This document shows, one piece after another, positions 40,792 to 51,311 of a DNA stretch of 64,000 nt (positions are counted from its first letter, which is position 1; every line of letters starts with the position of its first letter). The notes beneath the pieces were generated by a model that worked only from the letters and a program-made list of their open reading frames with translations, was not told the origin of the DNA and made no database searches. The position numbers and the translations under genes are program-made. The DNA comes from Kazachstania africana CBS 2517 (taxonomy: Eukaryota; Ascomycota; Saccharomycetes; Saccharomycetales; Saccharomycetaceae), in contig NC_018947.1 in the NCBI RefSeq assembly GCF_000304475.1, forward strand, positions 510,453 through 574,452. Reading direction: 5' to 3'.

Positions 40792-41209
40792 GTAGAACAA
40801 TGATAGTAATCGGTATCGGGTTCAACTGGATGTTTCCATCAGTAGTCCTACGATTGCACTCAACAGACTGCATATCTTCGAAAGATATGCGTCAAATAGA
40901 ATAACCGTTGCCATTCCCATCAGAAATTGAACTAAATCAATTTCTGTTGTATTTCTGATAACAACGTCCCCCAACAGGAATTGAACTGGTTCCCCAGTAA
41001 ATCCTCACGGACAGGAGAAGCCTCCAGGCGGAGACTCCCAGGGGAGTAGAGAAGTGAGTCTAACTGTAAGTTAGGCTAACCATTCCACTGTGTTCCACCG
41101 AATTTCCCACCTGCTAGGCTGATGAATTTCCCTCCCCATCTGGGAAGACGCGAAGGGAAATTCCTTTTGTAAACAGGTTTCTTAATCGTAGGAATTATCA
41201 ATGTTCTAC
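40792..41209 (-). ncRNA. RPR1: RNase P RNA (RPR1)
   Basis: This is the RNA subunit of nuclear RNase P, which removes tRNA 5' leaders. On the minus strand the 5' end reads GTAGAACATTGATAATTCC and pairs with the 3' end: P1 at 41196-41209 with 40792-40805 (13 of 14 bases) and P2 at 41184-41192 with 40847-40855 (9 of 9). Conserved blocks follow the family order: ATTCGGTGGAACACAGTGG (CR-I), ACTGGGGAACCAGT and TTATCAGAAAT (CR-IV region), and GAGTGCAATCG (CR-V). A perfect hairpin (40870-40890) lies in the 3' half. The mature size is about 418 nt, above the ~369 nt recalled for S. cerevisiae. A T5 terminator lies at 40779-40783. The ends are estimates. Position between TIM9 and PXP1 is as in S. cerevisiae. 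Confidence 0.93.
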
Positions 41210-41293
41210 GGAAGTTTCGTTCTCAGGACTGGGATTAATTGCCGTAACAACTACGCCAAGTTGTCTAAGAAACGAAGCAATTTTTTAGAGTTA
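41210..41293 (-). promoter_or_regulatory. RPR1 precursor leader with Pol III promoter
   Basis: S. cerevisiae RPR1 is made as a precursor with a ~84-nt leader carrying internal A and B boxes. Here TGGCGTAGTTG (41248-41258, minus strand) matches an A box, and GAACGAAACTTCC next to the mature 5' end resembles a B box. The leader length is assumed by analogy. Confidence 0.6.
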
Positions 41294-41492
41294 ATTTCAA
41301 CCATATTTCTGCATAATACCCCTTTCTATACAAGCCCAAAATAATTTAGCGTTAAGACATCCATGTGTACGTCAAGTGTAATAATTCTATATGGTGTAGA
41401 ACAGAAAACTTTTCATAAAGGACGTAAAACTGAAGTCAAATTCATTTGAAATGTATATACCATTGGTAAAAAGATTTATATATATATGTGAT

Positions 41493-43178
41493 CTATTTTT
41501 TAGGTTTATTTTGCCATGCAAACCCAACCTGTTTCGCTTTACCGTGCTCTATAATAACATTGAGTACACTGACTATATTGTTTTCCCTCGAATCCCTTAC
41601 AGCCTGTTTAAAACTCGATTCTAACTCTTCAAGGGTAGTCACATAATAACCTTTCGCACCGAGACCTTGTGCTAGCAGGTCATACCTTGTCTTTTCGCCT
41701 AATTTAGTAGCACTGTTGACGTCATTACCATGGTATATTCCTGAGTTATTCATAATTATTATGACAGAACCTAGTTTAAATCTGCATAAGGTTTCAATCT
41801 CCATACCAGAAAATCCAAAGGCAGAATCACCTTGGATGAGAATATTATCAAGATTTGGATTGGCCAATCTCGATGCCATCAAATAACCTAGTCCAACACC
41901 CATTGTGCCATTTGTACCTGCATCGAGTCTGCGCAATGGGAAAGAAGTTGAAAATGAAATTCTGGCTTTATCCATCGTGTTTGCTCCCTCGAATATCAAC
42001 ATTGTTGATTCATCGTCTATCAGGGGGGATATCTTACCATAGACGGTGTTATAATTTAATTCTGCTGTTTCGTCCTTTGGTTTCTCCAATTCCTGTAATT
42101 TCGATCTATTTGATTCAATTTTAGATATTAACTCTTTTGAAGGAGTATTATGTTTGTAGTCCGGATACTTTTTGACGAGTTCCTCCGTTATTGAAGTGAT
42201 GGTTAAATCCAGATCACCGAGTAAAGAAAGATTTACATGATTCATGTTGTTATGACCAAGAGTTTCAGGATCATTATCACATTGAATGAAAATGGCACTA
42301 GTTTTCCATTTAGGAGATTCAGCATAGTGTAATATCCAATTTAATCTTGCTCCAAATACAAGTATAATATCTGCATTTGCTAAGGCAAATGATCTTGCTG
42401 ATGAAACATTACACATGTGATTATCAGGAACGACACCCTTTGCCATTGGTGTTGGTAAAAATGGTAAATTAAATTTGTCAATGAAGGTTCTTACTTCACT
42501 TGAATAATATACAGAACCTTTCCCTATCACGACCAGTACTTTCTTATCTTGAGATTTGGCGTCTACAATCAACCTTGAAATCTTGCTGACAGTAGTTTGA
42601 TCAGGCGATGATTTGATTTTGTCGATGGTAACTTCATCATCCCAGTTACTCTTACCTTCGAGCAATGAGTTACTTTCTATCAGTATACCGGGAAAATCGA
42701 TATAAGTGACCCCAAAAGTTCCTTGAATAGCATGGTTAAATGCATTGAAGACCACATTTTCCATGTTTTCACCGGTCAATTTACCTTTAAACTTGACATA
42801 ATTGCCTAATAGGGAGATCTGATCCAATTCCTGGAACGCACCTTTATATTGCTCATTACCATTATCATTACTGCCTGCAATGACAACCAAGGGCCACTTA
42901 TTATATGTTGAATTGTACATCCCTGGCAAAGCGTGTATCAAACCAGGACCGCCAACAACCAGCAATACGCCGGGTCTATTAGTCAGATACCCATAGGCAC
43001 TAGCAGCATACGAGGCAGCTTGTTCGTTACGGCACGATATAAATTTGATTCCCTGATTTATAAACTCGTTTGCTAAAGTAACAATCGGGATACCGACTAT
43101 CCCAAAAACGGTGTCCACACCGTACTGCTTCAACAGCTTGGTGAACTTCTCAACAACTGTAATCTCACCGGGCATCAT
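41493..43178 (-). CDS. PXP1: thiamine-diphosphate enzyme, oxalyl-CoA decarboxylase/HACL-like (Pxp1)
   Basis: This belongs to the acetolactate synthase/2-hydroxyacyl-CoA lyase group of ThDP enzymes; the S. cerevisiae protein is a peroxisomal matrix protein without a firmly proven reaction. The ThDP-activating glutamate Glu52 is in SCRNEQAASYAA. The Mg/ThDP motif is GDSAFGF...IIIMNN, starting at about residue 450. Length is 561 against 560. Two adjacent ATGs (43178 and 43175) could start it. The C-terminus ends NKPKK, which is not a classical SKL-type peroxisomal signal. MMS21 follows in the same orientation as in S. cerevisiae. Confidence 0.93.
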   Translation of the reverse strand: MMPGEITVVEKFTKLLKQYGVDTVFGIVGIPIVTLANEFINQGIKFISCRNEQAASYAASAYGYLTNRPGVLLVVGGPGLIHALPGMYNSTYNKWPLVVIAGSNDNGNEQYKGAFQELDQISLLGNYVKFKGKLTGENMENVVFNAFNHAIQGTFGVTYIDFPGILIESNSLLEGKSNWDDEVTIDKIKSSPDQTTVSKISRLIVDAKSQDKKVLVVIGKGSVYYSSEVRTFIDKFNLPFLPTPMAKGVVPDNHMCNVSSARSFALANADIILVFGARLNWILHYAESPKWKTSAIFIQCDNDPETLGHNNMNHVNLSLLGDLDLTITSITEELVKKYPDYKHNTPSKELISKIESNRSKLQELEKPKDETAELNYNTVYGKISPLIDDESTMLIFEGANTMDKARISFSTSFPLRRLDAGTNGTMGVGLGYLMASRLANPNLDNILIQGDSAFGFSGMEIETLCRFKLGSVIIIMNNSGIYHGNDVNSATKLGEKTRYDLLAQGLGAKGYYVTTLEELESSFKQAVRDSRENNIVSVLNVIIEHGKAKQVGFAWQNKPKK

Positions 43179-43367
43179 TAGATTGCTTGGTGTGTCGAAT
43201 TAGTGATATGTCTGTCATTAAGAAACTTTCACCTTTATATATGTAGAAAAGAGTTCGGAACAAGAGCCGGATGTCTTCGATCCGAAGCTCATCTCAATGA
43301 GCCAATATGTAAAATGTAGCAACAAGTAGATACGTTTTATATAGGTTGGAGGGGCGTTAGATATATC

Positions 43368-44186
43368 TTATAGTACGTCCAGTACATTTTCAGCAGAGAT
43401 GTCCGTTTCTTTGTCACGCAGTTCGATCATTTGTGAGATTTTGCAACGTAAATTCATAATTTCATCATCTTTGAAATCGCTCATCTTAAGGGTGTGACTG
43501 CAACCAGCTTGTGGGCATTCTCTCTTACCGTCACGGGTGCCCTTCAGATAGTTTTCAATACCTATTTTATCGAAAACATGGCCACATTTCGTTGAAATCA
43601 TGGGTCTTTCAAAAGGCTTACAAGTAATCGGACAGATCAATTCGATTTGTCCTCCATTTATTATTAGATCGTCTTCATCTTCATTTTCATCTGGAATGAT
43701 ACACGTTGGGTCTTTCAATATGTACGGGAGTATCTTCAATATCTTGCTTGTAGAGGTTGTAGGAGCTCTGGAAGTTGTAGCGTTGTTTGATTCTTGTAAA
43801 CACTCTTTATACGTTTCAGATAACTTCGGAGCTGATAGCTTGTTTGAAGCATACTCTGACCATGTCTTTAAGTTAACTTCCTCGCAATTCTCATTAGCTA
43901 TCTTATATTTTTGTTTTGATTCTGATAGTGATAAATTCTGAGCCTTAGCTTGAAATTGTGAATCCATTAGAACCTGATAACAATCATTTAATTGATTAAT
44001 TAAATTGGAAAGGGTTTCGAATTCTAAAAAATTACTCATTGTAATAATTTGATCTATTGTCTCTTTGAACTGTTTCTCGCATGTAGAATACAGGAGAGAC
44101 GAGTCTATCGGATGTAAATCGTGGAAATATTTGTTTGAATGTCTATGCAAGGGCACGGAATCTGGTAAAAGCTTTCCACTAGCCAT
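43368..44186 (-). CDS. MMS21: SUMO E3 ligase Mms21 (Nse2)
   Basis: This is a subunit of the Smc5-Smc6 complex with SUMO ligase activity, acting in DNA repair and chromosome segregation. The SP-RING occupies about residues 181-235 (ELICPITCKPFERPMIS...KCGHVFDKIGIENYL...CPQAGC), with zinc-ligand candidates Cys201, His203, Cys224 and Cys229. The N-terminal half is helical and binds Smc5. Length is 272 against 267. It diverges from EAF5, with a gap of about 130 bp if EAF5 starts at 44319. Confidence 0.95.
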   Translation of the reverse strand: MASGKLLPDSVPLHRHSNKYFHDLHPIDSSLLYSTCEKQFKETIDQIITMSNFLEFETLSNLINQLNDCYQVLMDSQFQAKAQNLSLSESKQKYKIANENCEEVNLKTWSEYASNKLSAPKLSETYKECLQESNNATTSRAPTTSTSKILKILPYILKDPTCIIPDENEDEDDLIINGGQIELICPITCKPFERPMISTKCGHVFDKIGIENYLKGTRDGKRECPQAGCSHTLKMSDFKDDEIMNLRCKISQMIELRDKETDISAENVLDVL

Positions 44187-44318
44187 ATTTATACGTAGTT
44201 CTTCCTGTTTTGTTACTTTTAAATGTTATTAGCAGGTTTTCATATTTTATCAATGATGAAAAACACTTATATATTAGATGAAAAGAACGAACGAAGAAGA
44301 GTAAAGAAACGTGAAAGA

Positions 44319-45095
44319 ATGGAGCCCATCGTTGCGGAATTGATTGTATTGCAACTAATTTACAACATGCTTTTGCCCAAGTTGACAAAATCCAGCGATG
44401 GAACGGTGCAAGAAGATGACTTAGTGATGAATAACACTATCAAATTGTCGTTGGTAAAACTAACGAATGAAATACAGAATAATATCATTGTGAATCGGAT
44501 TGATGAGTATACGAAACTGAATATCAATGACATATTAAAGATTATCAAGGAGTTGTTCCCGCTGCAGAGGATTATTGTTGTGGATGGGCAGTTGAGTTTC
44601 CAAAATTTGAAAATTGTAGAAATTAAAAAATTGATCCTAGACAAATACGAAACGTTTAAGACTAAACAGATTGAGGCTATCACCGAATTGGAAGATAAGA
44701 TCTTGAGTGAAGATACCACGACAACTGCGTCGCAACCTCATATACAGACAAAGGCCACTACGATAAAGAAAAACGTCGACCCAAGGCGTGAAAAGTTGTT
44801 ACAATTGTACAGAGACACTGTGCTGAACAAGTTGCAACATAAGAACAAGATTCTTGACAAATTATATGAGAATTTCAACGAAAATTCGAGCAAAATTGTG
44901 AATGAATTGTTAAATTTGGACCAAATTAAGACAACAACGCCCGTAAGCGTGCATAACTTGCAATTAATCCTGCAAAAATCAATCAGTGATGGGATTATGT
45001 GCAATGTAGCATATTCTCCACAGTGGCAAATCGCGAGAAAGTCGCAGACTGAACTCAATGATACCGTTGAATTCATGCGTAGAGCATTAGAATGA
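44319..45095 (+). CDS. EAF5: NuA4 acetyltransferase subunit Eaf5
   Basis: This is a non-catalytic subunit of the NuA4 histone H4/H2A acetyltransferase, forming a submodule with Eaf7 and Eaf3. The protein from the ATG at 44319 (258 residues) starts EPIVAELIVLQLIYNML, which lines up with the start of S. cerevisiae Eaf5 as recalled. Strong matches follow: KLSLVKLTNEIQNN, DPRREKLLQLYRDTVLNKL, VHNLQLILQKSISDG and the C-terminal DTVEFMRRALE. An in-frame upstream ATG at 44223 would add 32 basic residues, but it lies 36 bp from the MMS21 start and has no counterpart, so I prefer the downstream start. Confidence 0.9.
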   Translation: MEPIVAELIVLQLIYNMLLPKLTKSSDGTVQEDDLVMNNTIKLSLVKLTNEIQNNIIVNRIDEYTKLNINDILKIIKELFPLQRIIVVDGQLSFQNLKIVEIKKLILDKYETFKTKQIEAITELEDKILSEDTTTTASQPHIQTKATTIKKNVDPRREKLLQLYRDTVLNKLQHKNKILDKLYENFNENSSKIVNELLNLDQIKTTTPVSVHNLQLILQKSISDGIMCNVAYSPQWQIARKSQTELNDTVEFMRRALE

Positions 45096-45191
45096 AGCTT
45101 TTTACCACATCGCTTTTCTCGAAATTTGAAAAATAAACATTAGATAATTCAGCTTTTAAAGAGCAAGAAACAGAGAAGATAAGTAATAAGA

Positions 45192-45821
45192 ATGGGTACC
45201 TTTGATCGTTGGAAGAAGGCAGAGTTGCTTGATTTGGTAAACAAATTGAAATTGGACGATGTTTCGTTCAATTTGAAGAAAATGGATATGATTAAAGTTA
45301 TAGAAGATCATCTGAGTAGGTTAGGCGAACCCTTGGACACTGAGGTGGAATTTCCTGAATTGAAGTCGTTCTATGCTGTGGAGACGTCGTCCTCGTCATC
45401 GGATGATGAGGAAGAGACGAGTAAAGGGGAGAGGAATGTTTGGAAATGTGTCGTTCATGCCAACGAAAATGTACAGGATTTCCTCTCGTCAGTGGCTACA
45501 CTGATGACGATATTCTATGGTTTAGAACTGTTCAAATTGATTCACAGCGTAGCTATTGATAAAGATGGTTTCAAATTGATCCTGGTGTGGTTTGTCGCAC
45601 ACGTGGTGGTCCCAGTATTGGCAAGTTACTACATCAATTTTGTCAGATACGATTTGATGATGGAATTCGATCCATTTACAATCAATATTCTCAAGGCACT
45701 CATCTCTTTGGCCATGAAGAATGCCACCTGCCACGAATTCAAGGCTATCTACCATTCGGTAGGTGAATTGTCTATGATCTTTTCTGTTGTCGGACTCTTG
45801 ATTACATTCTACGTATACTAA
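45192..45821 (+). CDS. GTT3: Gtt3-like membrane protein with SAP-like N-terminus
   Basis: This is a protein of unknown role; in S. cerevisiae it is located at the nuclear periphery and proposed to be linked to glutathione metabolism. The N-terminus (FDRWKKAELLDLVNKLKL...MIKVIEDHLSRL) has the two-helix SAP/LEM-like pattern. An acidic-Ser linker follows (about 65-80). Hydrophobic segments near residues 97-115, 126-150, 160-175 and 190-209 look membrane-embedded. It is 209 residues, clearly shorter than S. cerevisiae Gtt3 (~337). The assignment rests on this architecture and on EAF5-GTT3-EDC3 order. Confidence 0.78.
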   Translation: MGTFDRWKKAELLDLVNKLKLDDVSFNLKKMDMIKVIEDHLSRLGEPLDTEVEFPELKSFYAVETSSSSSDDEEETSKGERNVWKCVVHANENVQDFLSSVATLMTIFYGLELFKLIHSVAIDKDGFKLILVWFVAHVVVPVLASYYINFVRYDLMMEFDPFTINILKALISLAMKNATCHEFKAIYHSVGELSMIFSVVGLLITFYVY

Positions 45822-46051
45822 GTAACGATTATATAACTCCTTTATCTATCCCCCCCTCGTGTACTATTACTCAAATGGACCATCTACCGTCAATTTAGAA
45901 GCGTCTTCAGGCAGCTTTAATGTAATACTACCACCACATCACGTGCGCGATAATTGCCATTTACTCTAAGCTAAAAAATTTTCTGTTAGTAGAAGAGAAG
46001 TTTTACACTGTTTGAATGAGTTTCAGAGTGAGGATATAGAAAGGTGTTAAG

Positions 46052-46271
46052 ATGTTAGATATGAGTACGGCAGATCCACAGCTGTTTGTTGGGTATGGGA
46101 TCCAACTGGAGTTGAAAGACGGGAAGATTATCCAGGGGAAGATCAATAAGATTACTCAGAAAGGTTTGACTTTAAACGATGTTAAGTTCAATGATGGTGG
46201 TAGATCTAACGTTTTCAAGATCAGAGCGTCAAGATTGAAGGATTTGAAAGTGTTATCCTTGCCCTCGAAGA

Positions 46272-46341
<70 letters not shown>

Positions 46342-47608
46342 GTCACGGGGAGATTGGATGGATGATGATGTTACCAAGATTAAGAATCAACAGGATTTTG
46401 ATTTCCAATCTAATTTGAATATGTTTGATAAGAAACAGATTTTTGATCAATTGAAACAGAATGATAACATTGAATCATCTAAGAGATTAGTATCACATAA
46501 TGTAAATAAACAAGACTTTGATCATGATGAATATGTCCTATCAAAACATGACGAATGGAACAAGATATCATCTGAACAAGATGATGATAATGAGGTTGAC
46601 GATGATGATGACGACGAGGATTATGATGATGACGATGATGAATACTTACCCATAACGAAATCTATCAATATAACCCATCTTTTAAATTCGTCCACAACAA
46701 ATGATGAATCGCTTTCTAAATTACAACAATTAATCATCAATGAGACGAATTCTTCTTCACATCATTTCATTAAGAATCCGAGAACTGATCAAATGGTCCC
46801 AATGATTACACCAATTGAAATATTAGAAATTGAAAGAATCACTAATGATAGTTTCCAAATAACAACATTAAATGAAATCTTTGCCATGAATCTTTCATAT
46901 TTAATCAAGTACAAATTTTTTGGTGGTTGGAAAAGACTTAACTCACAAAATAATAACCCTGAACCATTGATTTTAATTACTATATCAGAATTTAATAGAT
47001 CTGGTCTTAGAGCCATCACTTTAGCACGCTTCTTAAGTCAACTGAACCAAATCAGAGTCATAGTATTGTTCCCCAATTATAAGAAAACCGTAACGGTAAA
47101 CAAAGAATTCAATTTACAGTTCGAAATTTTCAAGAAATGTGGTGGTAAAGTAATAAACTCTATTAAAAATTTGAATGCTACATTAAGTAAATTAAATAGT
47201 CCCATCGAGTTGATCATCGATGCCATTCAAGGGTTTGACTTCAATTTAAACGATCTCGACGATGCCAATCAGTATAAGATCATTGAAATAATCAATTGGA
47301 TGAACAATAAAACTAAACATACAGCAGCCAAGATTTGGTCATTTGATCTTCCATCCGGTCACGACAGTTCTACAGGTTACAAAAACTTCGAAGAAGCCAT
47401 CACAAAGATCGACAAGATTGTATGTACCTATTCCTGGCCACTAACCTGTACAAATATTTTGAGACAAACTATTACTAGCGATAAAGATAATGTCATTTTA
47501 ATCGATTGCGGAATCCCAAAAAACGTCTACTTGGAGAAAAATTCTCTGCGCAAATTTTACAACATTGATACTTTCGTTGAATCTGGTGCCATAGAGCTCA
47601 CCATATGA
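46052..47608 (+). CDS. EDC3: enhancer of mRNA decapping Edc3
   Basis: This is a P-body scaffold that activates Dcp1-Dcp2 decapping and binds Dhh1. Domains: N-terminal LSm-like fold (about 1-68), a run of 23 glutamines (codons 46274-46342), an FDF motif region (about 112-135, DFDFQSNLNMFDKKQIF), a strongly acidic linker (about 172-192) and a C-terminal YjeF-N dimerisation domain (about 255-518). The 518 residues compare with 551. The polyglutamine tract right after the LSm domain is unusual for this family as I know it. A CACGTG site lies upstream near 45940-45950. Confidence 0.95.
46274..46342 (+). repeat. CAG/CAA trinucleotide repeat (polyglutamine)
   Basis: 23 consecutive Gln codons in EDC3, mixed CAG and CAA. 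The mixed codons suggest a tract long kept at protein level rather than a fresh pure-repeat expansion. Confidence 0.97.
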
Positions 47609-47837
47609 GTCGTGAGACCCCACTGTGGTCGTGTAATTCTTTAGCAATATATAAACACATATATACTGTTTATCATTGAAAAAAGTGTTTCTGGGTAACT
47701 TTTTTTTTGACCGGGAAAATATAAAAAAATAGCAAAGGGGACTAAAGAAAAATTTATTTATTTATCTTTTGATTGATAGCAAAGTTGACACAAATTTCAA
47801 TTGGGATATCAACGGTGTTGGCTTTTTCCTACTTGAG

Positions 47838-49622
47838 ATGGGGGTCTGTTGCAGTTGTTTAAAGAATCCGCAAGGTAATTATGTCGGGAATAATGGTGTG
47901 ACCAGCACGTCTGCAGATGATTCTAGTATCTTACCTATTGCAGATAATGAAAGAGAGGCCGTTACCAAATTATTGAGTTATTTAGAAGATAAAGATAACC
48001 TTGATTTCTATTCAGGAGGTCCATTAAAGGCATTAACGACGTTAGTGTATTCGGATAATCTGAATTTACAGAGAAGTGCAGCTTTGGCGTTTGCTGAAAT
48101 AACGGAAAAATACGTTAAACAAGTGAATAGAGATGTATTAGAACCTATTTTGATACTTTTACAGAATAATGATCCTCAGATCCAAGTTGCTGCCTGTGCT
48201 GCTTTGGGAAATCTAGCGGTGAATAATGAAAATAAGTTGCTAATTGTGGAAATGGGGGGTCTTGAACCTCTTATCAGTCAAATGATGGGTGATAACGTCG
48301 AGGTACAGTGTAATGCTGTCGGTTGTATTACTAATCTGGCCACTAGAGACGATAATAAACACAAGATTGCCACTTCTGGAGCGCTAGTGCCCTTAACAAA
48401 ATTGGCTAAATCAAAACATATTAGAGTTCAAAGAAATGCAACGGGTGCTCTATTAAATATGACGCATTCTGGTGAAAATAGAAGAGAACTGGTAAATGCC
48501 GGTGCTGTTCCAATACTTGTACAATTATTATCGTCTTCTGATCCTGATGTTCAATATTATTGTACTACCGCATTATCTAACATCGCGGTAGATGAAGAAA
48601 ATAGACAAAAACTATCACAAAATGAACCAAGATTGGTGTCTAAGTTGGTCAATTTGATGGATTCAACTTCTTCAAGGGTGAAATGTCAAGCTACTTTAGC
48701 TTTACGAAATCTAGCATCGGACACTAGTTATCAATTAGAAATTGTTAGAGCAGGCGGATTACCACATTTAGTTAAATTAATTCAAAGCGATTCCATACCT
48801 TTAATTCTTGCGAGTGTAGCATGCATCAGAAACATTTCAATTCATCCATTAAATGAAGGTCTCATAGTGGATGCAGGTTTCTTAAAACCTTTAGTACATC
48901 TATTAGATTATAAGGACTCCGAAGAAATTCAATGTCATGCTGTTTCCACTTTAAGAAATCTGGCCGCATCATCGGAAAAGAATCGTAAAGAATTTTTTGA
49001 AAGTGGTGCCATTGAAAAATGTAAAGAATTAGCTCTAAATTCTCCAATCAGTGTGCAAAGTGAAATTTCTGCATGTTTTGCTATCTTAGCTTTGGCAGAT
49101 GGTTCTAAGTTGGATCTATTAAATTCAGATATTCTAACTTCTTTAATCCCAATGACATTTTCAGAAAATCAAGAAGTTTCAGGTAATTCTGCTGCTGCTT
49201 TAGCTAATTTATGCTCAAGAATCAACACTTATAATAAAATTATTGAATGTTGGCAAACACCAAACGGTGGTATTCGTGGATTTTTAATAAGATTCTTGAA
49301 AAGTGATTACGCAACTTTTGAACATATTGCTCTTTGGACAATTTTACAATTATTGGAAAGTCACAATAATGAAATTCTAGGCTTCTTTAAAAATGATAAT
49401 GAATTAATTGAAGATGTGAAGAAAATGTCGGAAACTACTTTTGAAAGATTGCAAAGATCTGGTATTGATGTTAATAGACAATCAACTAGCGACGAAAATA
49501 ACGAATCTAGCAACCATCTTGATAATGATGAAATGAGTAATTCAAGAAGTTCTGAGCCTTTTGAGGATGCAAGTTTAGAACTATACAACATTACGCAGCA
49601 AATTTTGGAATTTTTGAATTAG
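47838..49622 (+). CDS. VAC8: vacuolar armadillo-repeat protein Vac8
   Basis: This is a peripheral vacuolar membrane scaffold for vacuole inheritance (Vac17), the nucleus-vacuole junction (Nvj1), Atg13 binding and vacuole fusion. The first ATG, at 47838, gives MGVCCSCLK: Gly2 for myristoylation and Cys4, Cys5 and Cys7 for palmitoylation. This decides the start over the open frame upstream, which begins with a TTG. About a dozen armadillo repeats follow (blocks such as [19 protein letters not shown] and [19 protein letters not shown]), very close to S. cerevisiae. Length is 594 against 578; the tail differs but ends [17 protein letters not shown]. Confidence 0.97.
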   Translation: MGVCCSCLKNPQGNYVGNNGVTSTSADDSSILPIADNEREAVTKLLSYLEDKDNLDFYSGGPLKALTTLVYSDNLNLQRSAALAFAEITEKYVKQVNRDVLEPILILLQNNDPQIQVAACAALGNLAVNNENKLLIVEMGGLEPLISQMMGDNVEVQCNAVGCITNLATRDDNKHKIATSGALVPLTKLAKSKHIRVQRNATGALLNMTHSGENRRELVNAGAVPILVQLLSSSDPDVQYYCTTALSNIAVDEENRQKLSQNEPRLVSKLVNLMDSTSSRVKCQATLALRNLASDTSYQLEIVRAGGLPHLVKLIQSDSIPLILASVACIRNISIHPLNEGLIVDAGFLKPLVHLLDYKDSEEIQCHAVSTLRNLAASSEKNRKEFFESGAIEKCKELALNSPISVQSEISACFAILALADGSKLDLLNSDILTSLIPMTFSENQEVSGNSAAALANLCSRINTYNKIIECWQTPNGGIRGFLIRFLKSDYATFEHIALWTILQLLESHNNEILGFFKNDNELIEDVKKMSETTFERLQRSGIDVNRQSTSDENNESSNHLDNDEMSNSRSSEPFEDASLELYNITQQILEFLN

Positions 49623-50026
49623 GTGTAATGAGCATGTTTTAAAAGAAGAAAAAAATAGCCCCAGGTACTGGGCTAATAGACAATATCAGATAACAGTTTT
49701 TTTCTCTTTGTTGGAAAGGAACTTAAAATGCTATAAACGTTCATACTGCATCAACCAAAAAAAAAAAAAAAAAACATAGGGCATAGTTGTAATATCATGA
49801 TTTTTGTCGATTAATTGGATTATCCTGTTATTGTTATCATTTTTATTGTATATACAGATAATCAACAAATTATACAAAGAAAAACTAAAAATAAATAATA
49901 CTAATAATAAATTAATTCATGGACTCTGAACCATAGTATCATCTTAATGCCTGATGAACACTATACCTGTGTAAATTGTTTATCTCTTGTTCCTTGAAAA
50001 AAAATTGGGTGTATTTGAAATAAAAA
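49623..50026. other. intergenic, VAC8 3' to tRNA-Gln
   Basis: About 400 bp of AT-rich sequence with an uninterrupted A-run near 49757-49774. Nothing else is recognised. Confidence 0.6.
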
Positions 50027-50098
50027 AGGTCCTACCCGGATTCGAACCGGGGTTGGTCGGATCAAAACCGACAGTGATGACCACTACACTATAGAACC
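50027..50098 (-). tRNA. tRNA-Gln (UUG)
   Basis: This is a 72-nt gene on the minus strand with acceptor GGTTCTA/TAGGACC (with a G-U pair) and discriminator T. The anticodon loop is TTTTGAT (UUG) and the T-arm is CCCCGGTTCGAATCCGGG. It is close to the S. cerevisiae tRNA-Gln(UUG) and has no intron. Confidence 0.95.
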
Positions 50099-51311
50099 GT
50101 GAAATTCGAATTTTGAAGTTAAAATTACCATATGTTTTATTATAATCGATACAAGCCAATCTAAGTCTAGATAGGCTAGTAAATAATGATGTCCCAATTA
50201 CACGAGATTGTAAAGTAAGTCCTACAACTATCAATACTACATGATCAGCAACATTGTGATAGTACCGTAGTAATAGTACAGATTGTCAGACAAGAATATT
50301 ATGGATTGGTAAATGACAACGAATAATGTGAATAAAATAGTTCAACAAAACAAGAGAAGTCGCACCTATATTCTCATAAAGTATCAAGACGAAGTTATCA
50401 ATTTTTAGGAAGCTACTAAAAAAATTAATCAGTCTAAAAACCCAGAATGGACATGTACACGTAGCTACTCTCAGCATAACCAGCAGTTTGCTTTTTTGAT
50501 GATGTGAAGATATTTATTTTAGATTGTTTGAAAAAGAAACTGTATTATTAGTACGTAAGTAAATTTAAAATCAAAAGTAATACTCGAAAATATTTATGTA
50601 TGTCCCCATATTGATATTACAGTACACTTTCTTGGTAATGAAAAGCTGTACCTAGGCTAATTTGATAAGTTGTTGTTATCAATAAGGGGCCGACGATAGT
50701 CCCTGGGTAAGTTATTTTCTTCGTATATTTAATCTAGCAGCAATGGAAAGAACTCTTAATGAGGAAAAAATAAATTTGAGAATAGTCCTCCAAGAGTTGG
50801 TACGTATCAATTGAACATGTGAAACTGGCAGCGATGCATATCTAGTTGCTTTTTGTTTTATAATACTTAATCTCTATATTGTTGGAAATGGAAGATACAA
50901 AAGCAGTTGAGTTACAACAATTAAACTTTAAGGAGAGCTATTCAACATGCTATTTGATTTTGGTTTCTCATAATATAGTAATAGCATCTTCTTGAAAGTT
51001 TGGTCAGTATCTCATTTCAGAATGTCCTCCTTCATAATAGATAAGACAATAGGGCTTACAAGAAGCAAGTAGATTTGTACAAGGCAGCGATTATTTATTT
51101 GAGCCAACAGAAACGTTTTGTCTTATATTTTTTTATGTAACAGAAGAATATAAAAAACTATACCTATGAATAGAAACAAAAAATTATAAGTCCAACTAAA
51201 AAAAATGTATCAAAAATATCTCATACTGTCAAATATAATAATTAATCAGCTAATGTAGAATTCGAAATTTTTCTTTTTCTATCTAATTTTCCTTTTATCT
51301 CCAATTCAGCA
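50099..51311. other. gene-free interval, tRNA-Gln to orphan bHLH-like gene
   Basis: 1.2 kb, AT-rich, with short open frames only. I see no tRNA, no clear LTR and no protein remnant. Confidence 0.5.

Noticed and set aside
44223..44318. 32-residue N-terminal extension of EAF5 from the ATG at 44223
   Set aside because: It has no counterpart in Eaf5 as recalled, and leaves only 36 bp to the divergent MMS21 start. It remains possible.
46156..46377. Minus-strand frame with a long run of cysteines
   Set aside because: It is the antisense reading of the EDC3 CAG/CAA repeat, not a gene.
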